Shown here in pieces: positions 61,601 to 64,000 of a stretch of DNA of 64,000 bases. This stretch comes from RUG334 sp045599645 (GTDB lineage: Bacteria > Muiribacteriota > Ozemobacteria > Ozemobacterales > Ozemobacteraceae). The position numbers were made by a program, and so were the translations under genes. The notes under the pieces are model-generated. The model was not told the DNA's origin. It saw only the letters and a program-made list of their open reading frames with translations, and did no database searches. Each line of letters begins with the position of its first letter. Positions within the stretch are counted from its first letter, which is position 1. The stretch lies in the NCBI GenBank assembly GCA_045599645.1, contig JAZRWI010000089.1:1-64000 (forward strand). The letters are read 5' to 3'.

Positions 61601-64000
61601 TGACAATACTGCAACAGGTTCTAATAGCAGTGCCTTTGGTTACCAGAACTTCTCTGATGGTAATTACAGCACTGCCCTTGGCTATAAAAACAAGGCTTTA
61701 AGTCAGTCCACTACAGCTGTTGGTTATGGCAATAATGTTACAGGCAATGAAGGCAGTGCTTTTGGCTATAGCAATACAATTGAAAGTGCTGGTGCCACAG
61801 CTGTGGGGCATGTTAACTCTGCCCTTGGAATGGGTTCTAGTGCTATCGGTAGTGGTAATACCGCTAATACTGCTGGTACCACTGCTGTTGGTCAGAACAA
61901 TAGTGCTTCTGGTAGTAGTGCAAATGCCATTGGTAATGCCAATACTACTTCAGGCACTCGCAGCAATGCTTTTGGTAGTGGCAACCTTGCCTCTGGTGAA
62001 GGCAGCAACGCTTTCGGTATTGATAATAAGGTCACTGGCTCTTATGGCAGTGCTTTTGGTTATAGTAATAAATCCAATTCAAATAGCAGCGCCATCGGTT
62101 ATTTTAACGAAGCAAACGGTATCTCTGCCAATGCCTTTGGTTACCAGAACAAGTCTGGTGGATGGTATAGCAGCGCTTTCGGTTTTGCCAACATTGCTTC
62201 AGGTGAGAACAGTGTTTCCTTTGGTTATAAGAATGATTCTTATGGCAATAACAGTGTGGCTATGGGTTACACTAACTCATCTCTAGCTGCTGATACTGTT
62301 GCTGTCGGTTTCTTCAATGAAGCATCAGTAGCCAGCAGCACGGCAATGGGTCTCAGCAACACCGTAGCTGCTGCCAGCGGCACAGCTGTTGGTATTGGTA
62401 ATAGAGTAACAGGCGATAATGGCAGCGCATTTGGTCTGAACAACACTTTATCTGGCAAGGATGGTAGTGTTTTCGGTAAAAACAATACAGCCACAGGCGA
62501 TTCTGCAACTGTTATCGGTAGTAACAATACCGGAAACGGCAATAATGGAACCGCTGTTGGGTATGGCAATCTCTCTGATAATATATATGCTAGTGCCATT
62601 GGTTCTTGTAATATTGCAGATGGCGAAGAAACCAGCGCTTATGGTTTCAGTAACCAGGCTAGTGGTGATGGCAGCAATGCTTTCGGTTCCTATAATAGTA
62701 CAAATGGTTATTATGCCAGTGCCTTTGGTGATTCGAACGTTTCCAGTGGCGAAGAAAGCAATGCTTTTGGTTCTTACAATAAAGCAAATGTAGATTATAG
62801 CAATGCTTTCGGTTATAGAAACATTGCCAGTGGTGTATATAGCAGTGCAATTGGTAGCCAAAACCAGGCAAAAGGTGATTATAGTCTTGCTCTTGGCTAT
62901 CAGGCAGTAGCTAATAACGAAAATGAAGTTTCCTTCGGCCATAGTGCAACAGATCTTGATGTTAGCGGCACAGCCTATGGAAGTGCTAAATATAGCCAAC
63001 TTACTTATGTTGCTTCGGGTGCAGCAGATACAGACGCTGTAAACTACGGCCAGATAAAGGGCGCTTATGCTTCAGCAACCTATAATGCTTCAAGCAAAAA
63101 ACTGGTTCTTACGTCTGTTGATGGCACAACTAACGAACTGATAATTTCTAATGAAAGTGCTGATCTTGACCTTGATTTGATAAAGAACAGCCTCGGCCTG
63201 CTCTCTACTAATCCGAATACCATCAACAGCAGTGGTTCTATTGCTATCGGTTCATTGAATCATTCCGGTACTTCTCCAGATAAGCTTGGAATAGCTATCG
63301 GGGTTAGCAACAGTGCAACTGGCAGCGGTTCTGTGGCTCTTGGTTTCTCAAATTCCAATAATGGATATTATGCCGTAACATTAGGCAACAATAACGAAGT
63401 AACTTACTCTTATGATAGTGCTGTCGGCTATCAGAATAAGGCTTCCAATGCTTATTCAAGTGCTTTTGGTTATAACAACACGGCAAATGGTATTTATAGC
63501 AGTGCCTTTGGTGGTAGCAATACCGCTTCTGGTTATCAGAGCAGCGCTTTTGGTAGCAGCAATAAAGCTACTGGCCATTACACCAGTGCTATTGGTTATA
63601 GGAATACCGCTTCAGGTCCGAATAGTAGTGCTTTCGGTTTTGACAACACTGCTCATGCTACTTACAGTGTTGCAATTGGTTATACTAATAACGCATGGGA
63701 TAACGAAAGCAGCGCTTTTGGTTATAAAAACAATGCTTATCAACAGGGCGACAATGCTTTCGGTCATAACAATATCGCATCTGGCTCATACAGCAGCGCT
63801 TTCGGTTCTGATAACGTTGCAACAGGCTCTCATAGCAGTGCTTTTGGTTTTGGCAACGTAACCAATGGCAGTCAGAGTTTGGTTGCAGGTTATTCAAATA
63901 AAGTCTATGGCGCTAATTCTTCTGCTATTGGTAAGTCTAATACTGTTATGAAGGATAATTCAGTTGCTTTGGGTTCTGATAACAATGTTTACGGCAATCT
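52683..64000 (+). CDS. Giant trimeric autotransporter adhesin, YadA-head repeats (partial, runs off the right edge)
   Basis: The frame from ATG 52683 stays open to the window edge, more than 3,770 codons; ATG 52662 and 52644 are in-frame alternatives. A long basic N-region (MQKDKKYRIRADIKKR) and hydrophobic stretch ending FAAAP form the signal peptide. From about residue 50 the chain consists of 14-residue repeats of the form SSAxGxxNxAxGxx, the left-handed beta-roll of YadA-type heads, roughly 250 copies by length. Three neck-like motifs (NTDAVNYGQVK type) near 57,510-57,540, 59,900-59,930 and 63,020-63,055 divide it into head blocks. All three share one frame. The C-terminal membrane anchor lies beyond the window. 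Expected surface adhesin. Confidence 0.9.
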   Translation, partial: MQKDKKYRIRADIKKRAMALAVALSVFLQSTTVSFAAAPTFGAGSGTNSTAAGVNNTADGANSTAVGLGNTANGSHNVAVGSTNNADGTYTAALGTYNNINGYESNAIGDDNNVTGSHTNAIGSRNTTDANNSNAIGSYNKAMAENSSAFGYKNTANGENSVAFGFANLAEIGSSTAIGVSNTANGDESSALGFSNIATGSLSSAIGAENIADGNYSSAFGGHNKANGILSNAFGYFNEVNGYTNVAMGSNNTASGSYASAMGTFNKIYYGHESNAIGDDNTASGTRTNAIGSYNQTYANYSNAIGTQNNTNGEYASAFGAENTAGGEYSSALGYHNTASGYFSSAVGSENKAYADYGSAIGVYNYVNQESASALGYKNTSSGLESSAMGAENTASGETSSAIGNKNSAEGVNASSVGVENTAAAFSSAVGYFNKAVGGNSFAFGGYNEANGNFSSAFGIGNDAFGRDSTAMGSENAATGNKSLAIGYANNREFIPILSILSPVDAIDTGENSTAVGYVNVAIGTNSSALGYMNRTEGENSTAVGYKNSSAGLRSSSIGYNNVASGTNSTAVGYSNNAHDSMSAAMGTGNEAIGEFTSAIGSSNYVKGYESNAIGDDNNALGMNSNAVGSHNEVYDNNSNAIGTGNYIEGENSSAFGTENEVILSNSSAFGLSNSVSGEKSNALGYKNEVLTNDSNAIGSLNKSKGGLSSAIGYSNEASGYMGTAVGYGNSAFANGSSALGNANQANSYESSAIGAKNIAKGPQSSAFGASNTALLSYSTALGYNNIANAEYSNAFGNVNRANSDYSSAVGVGNIANGYFSSAFGANNIAEGDYSNIFGIDNEAWAENSTAVGYVNVTSGANSSAFGAENAAGGDYSTAVGYKNEVTNKHSIALGSLNSVAAMQSSAIGYKNVVSAYEGTAVGNYNEARDVSAGAFGYSNKAIGEESYAFGGYNEAHGGLSSAFGYTNIVKGESGSAFGYTNTANGDYSSAFGFSNTAEGESGSAFGNSNIANALESSAFGFNNVSEGESGSAFGNSNNASALGSSALGNANKASGENSSAVGTNNVSMGVESTAIGNFNESKAESSSAVGYGNIATGLSTVAVGAYNEAIGTDSIALGKDNISYLENSVAIGLSNQAFEEDSSAVGGYNNALGDISNAFGNTNNALGDFSQAFGGWNIASGSSSTAFGMSNYSGGDYSVAMGFGNNSAYDEDDFVGGVIATYASGHLSTAVGINNVATGARSIAVGFQNFSDAESSSAVGYKNTVAGDASNGFGSLNEVSGDYSSAVGYQNALNGANSNAFGLTNDLTGEYSNAFGANNTVNNDYATAIGTWNDASGEYSSAVGYSNTVSDSYNSAFGSNNIVSENYSSAFGYQNTISGGSSNALGYKNTVSGIYSNAVGAYDYVGGNYSTAIGYGNNSELNSYCFPTSLIDSGDYSSAIGFNNISSGEYSSAFGSENKATDGQASAFGHANEATGYESSAFGAYNEAPADFGNAYGYSNIASGEDSNAFGDCNEASGDFSSAFGYDNKAIEEGSNAFGYGNQANGAYSIALGAENQANADYSVAIGYQAVSTEENTVSFGHSIGDAKPYGTYSDELNSRLVHVASGTANTDAVNYGQVKSGFASATYNASTKKLTLKSIDGTSSELIISNDGGDLDLSLIKNSLGLLDDKPNTINSSGSIAIGSENTSGVAGKRSIAIGIANSSTGSYSVALGSQNDVSGLNGTVVGHENTSNGAYSNAFGYNNTASGNESNSIGSNNLASGNQSSAFGYENVAVATLSNAFGYDNYVTGESSSAFGVSNTATGTNSSAFGYNSHADGYRSSALGYNNLAGSANTIAIGSSNIAFSESSIAIGVSNIASGASSIAIGADNKSNGESSVAFGSGNITNAIYSVAFGGWNVASGTLSSVFGVDNITEGQHSVALGVGNNAKDYNFDDPSAGIVTTYSSGERSTAVGVNNVATGTRSTAVGYQNFSDGDSSTAFGYQNYALGKNSSASGNGNIASGSYSNAFGSKSKTSGSYSSAFGYSNAATGTNANAFGSNNNVSGNQSSAFGVFNAVTAGSSGAFGFDNRAYSDRSNAFGYQNTASGSQSSAMGFKNIAVGDNSSVFGFENYATGPNSLAFGYQNLTDAEKTSAFGFQNSALGSGSVAFGHANKSIGEDSNAVGSDNIATGTKSSAFGYSNKSEGNDSSAIGYDNYAKAEHSSAFGSDNVATGTKSNAFGYSNYADGDYSAAFGTGNYAIGSKTTAIGHSNITLSDYSTAVGYKNTANGTDSVAVGYKNTTNGTDSVAVGYQNTASERYDSAVGYKNTSSGAYSSTFGNANTASARGSNAIGYRNIAEGQYSSAFGAESHAIANGSLALGYQSVAKDVNTVSFGHAADDLDVDGTAYGTDKYSKLVYVASGSANTDAVNYGQIKSDFASATYNAANNKLVLKSVDGTTSELTITSDAVDNDLSLIKNSLGLLDAYPNTINSSGSIAIGSRNVSGTSADTAIAIGIGNKANADKAIALGYENEVSGSSGTSYGHNNVVSGNNGLAVGDKNQAKSDYSSAVGYENIASGANSTALGRTSKALSQYATAVGYNNTASGNSSNAVGKGNSASADNSNAFGNSNTSSGNNSSSFGNDNSALGWDSIAMGNKNQARSDYSVAIGYENIASGASSTALGRSSKALNQSATAVGYNNTASGNSSAAVGFGNQALGSNSGAFGRGNTASGSLANAFGYNNLASGSDTTAFGNGNQATGGASNAFGYHNTASGNSSTAMGSGNTASGSVSTAVGYGNIASNSYSSAFGYQNKAYGQGSSALGYGNQALGTDGAAVGFNNIASGSNSSAFGVSNIASGSGNAAFGNNNKALGGGSDALGLGNTASGNNSSAIGTGNTAAGTYSVAMGYSNTVTGQGSSAVGWTNTVSGQDSNAFGFRNEALGVNSNAYGKMNKALGSTSSAYGYENTATGSNGSAFGFSNDAFGAGSNAFGYDNTATGSNSSAFGYQNFSDGNYSTALGYKNKALSQSTTAVGYGNNVTGNEGSAFGYSNTIESAGATAVGHVNSALGMGSSAIGSGNTANTAGTTAVGQNNSASGSSANAIGNANTTSGTRSNAFGSGNLASGEGSNAFGIDNKVTGSYGSAFGYSNKSNSNSSAIGYFNEANGISANAFGYQNKSGGWYSSAFGFANIASGENSVSFGYKNDSYGNNSVAMGYTNSSLAADTVAVGFFNEASVASSTAMGLSNTVAAASGTAVGIGNRVTGDNGSAFGLNNTLSGKDGSVFGKNNTATGDSATVIGSNNTGNGNNGTAVGYGNLSDNIYASAIGSCNIADGEETSAYGFSNQASGDGSNAFGSYNSTNGYYASAFGDSNVSSGEESNAFGSYNKANVDYSNAFGYRNIASGVYSSAIGSQNQAKGDYSLALGYQAVANNENEVSFGHSATDLDVSGTAYGSAKYSQLTYVASGAADTDAVNYGQIKGAYASATYNASSKKLVLTSVDGTTNELIISNESADLDLDLIKNSLGLLSTNPNTINSSGSIAIGSLNHSGTSPDKLGIAIGVSNSATGSGSVALGFSNSNNGYYAVTLGNNNEVTYSYDSAVGYQNKASNAYSSAFGYNNTANGIYSSAFGGSNTASGYQSSAFGSSNKATGHYTSAIGYRNTASGPNSSAFGFDNTAHATYSVAIGYTNNAWDNESSAFGYKNNAYQQGDNAFGHNNIASGSYSSAFGSDNVATGSHSSAFGFGNVTNGSQSLVAGYSNKVYGANSSAIGKSNTVMKDNSVALGSDNNVYGN
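57384..57720 (+). other. Autotransporter neck and connector 1
   Basis: Within the adhesin: TVSFGHSIGDAKPYG, then VHVASGTANTDAVNYGQVK, the YadA neck/stalk entry, then a 50-residue beta-rich connector (KKLTLKSIDGTSSELII) and a return to head repeats at INSSGSIAIGSEN. Confidence 0.8.
59790..60130 (+). other. Autotransporter neck and connector 2
   Basis: Same order as connector 1: NTVSFGHAADDLDVDGTAYG, VYVASGSANTDAVNYGQIK, connector KLVLKSVDGTTSELTI, then head repeats resume. Confidence 0.8.
62910..63250 (+). other. Autotransporter neck and connector 3
   Basis: NEVSFGHSATDLDVSGTAYG, TYVASGAADTDAVNYGQIK, connector KLVLTSVDGTTNELII, then head repeats resume to the window edge. Confidence 0.8.

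Noticed and set aside
53445..63897. Many 60-190 codon open frames on both strands inside the adhesin
   Set aside because: The 42-bp repeat structure keeps other frames open; all lie within one continuous plus-strand frame beginning at 52683.
52683..64000. Ice-nucleation or RTX-type repeat protein
   Set aside because: Repeats are 14 residues of the SxAxG type with DAVNxGQ necks, which define YadA-like trimeric autotransporters; no GGxGxD RTX or 16-residue ice-nucleation pattern.

Overview
The window looks like chromosome from an anaerobic, fermentative, probably gut-associated diderm bacterium. The support is acetate kinase, an NfnAB-type ferredoxin:NADP oxidoreductase, ThyX instead of ThyA, many Sec signal peptides, a lipoprotein and a giant trimeric autotransporter that needs an outer membrane. 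I cannot name the phylum from sequence alone; an uncultured lineage such as Lentisphaerae, Riflebacteria or Elusimicrobia is a guess. Nearly every promoter I could find is a sigma70-type pair with a 17-nt spacer.

Layout. 1-7.4 kb is an accessory zone: a partial and two complete DUF4143-type ATPases, a broken AbiEii toxin gene, a coiled-coil lipoprotein, a DUF234-type ATPase and a fragment of an M15 dipeptidase, with several duplicated blocks. 7.5-20 kb holds secreted proteins: a 2,079-residue double-vWA protein, a small exported protein, an SH3 protein and a GH30 glycosidase, plus a GNAT enzyme, a YkgJ protein and an RRM protein. 20.3-26.6 kb is a compact housekeeping/signalling run: a sigma54 activator without sensor domain, ComFB, a STAS protein, rpmE, thyX, chorismate mutase, trkA and trkH. 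27-33 kb carries an exported 2H phosphoesterase, Fic, NfnAB and small genes, followed by tRNA-Leu(CAA). 33.6-37.4 kb is an uncharacterised two-gene membrane operon.

37.7-44.7 kb is an AT-rich NHLM-type peptide exporter operon: a membrane-fusion protein, a periplasmic-binding-like protein, an ABC transporter whose C39 domain has lost its catalytic residues, and a second ABC transporter. It is bounded by 45-bp near-identical direct repeats, one lying in the 3' end of a gene, so it looks like an integrated island. 45-52.6 kb has ackA, a VapBC pair, a methyltransferase, a DUF4143 ATPase with a promoter framed by two palindromes, a DUF4869+ATPase pair and long repeat arrays. From 52,683 to the right edge runs one open frame of more than 3,770 codons: a trimeric autotransporter built of 14-residue YadA-head repeats with three neck motifs.

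Intergenic DNA is unusual throughout. Almost every large gap contains tandem 7-bp repeats with different words but the same period, and two gaps contain arrays of mini-hairpins with 3-nt loops separated by GTGAAAA-like spacers. No computation or database search was run; family names come from motifs recognised by eye.
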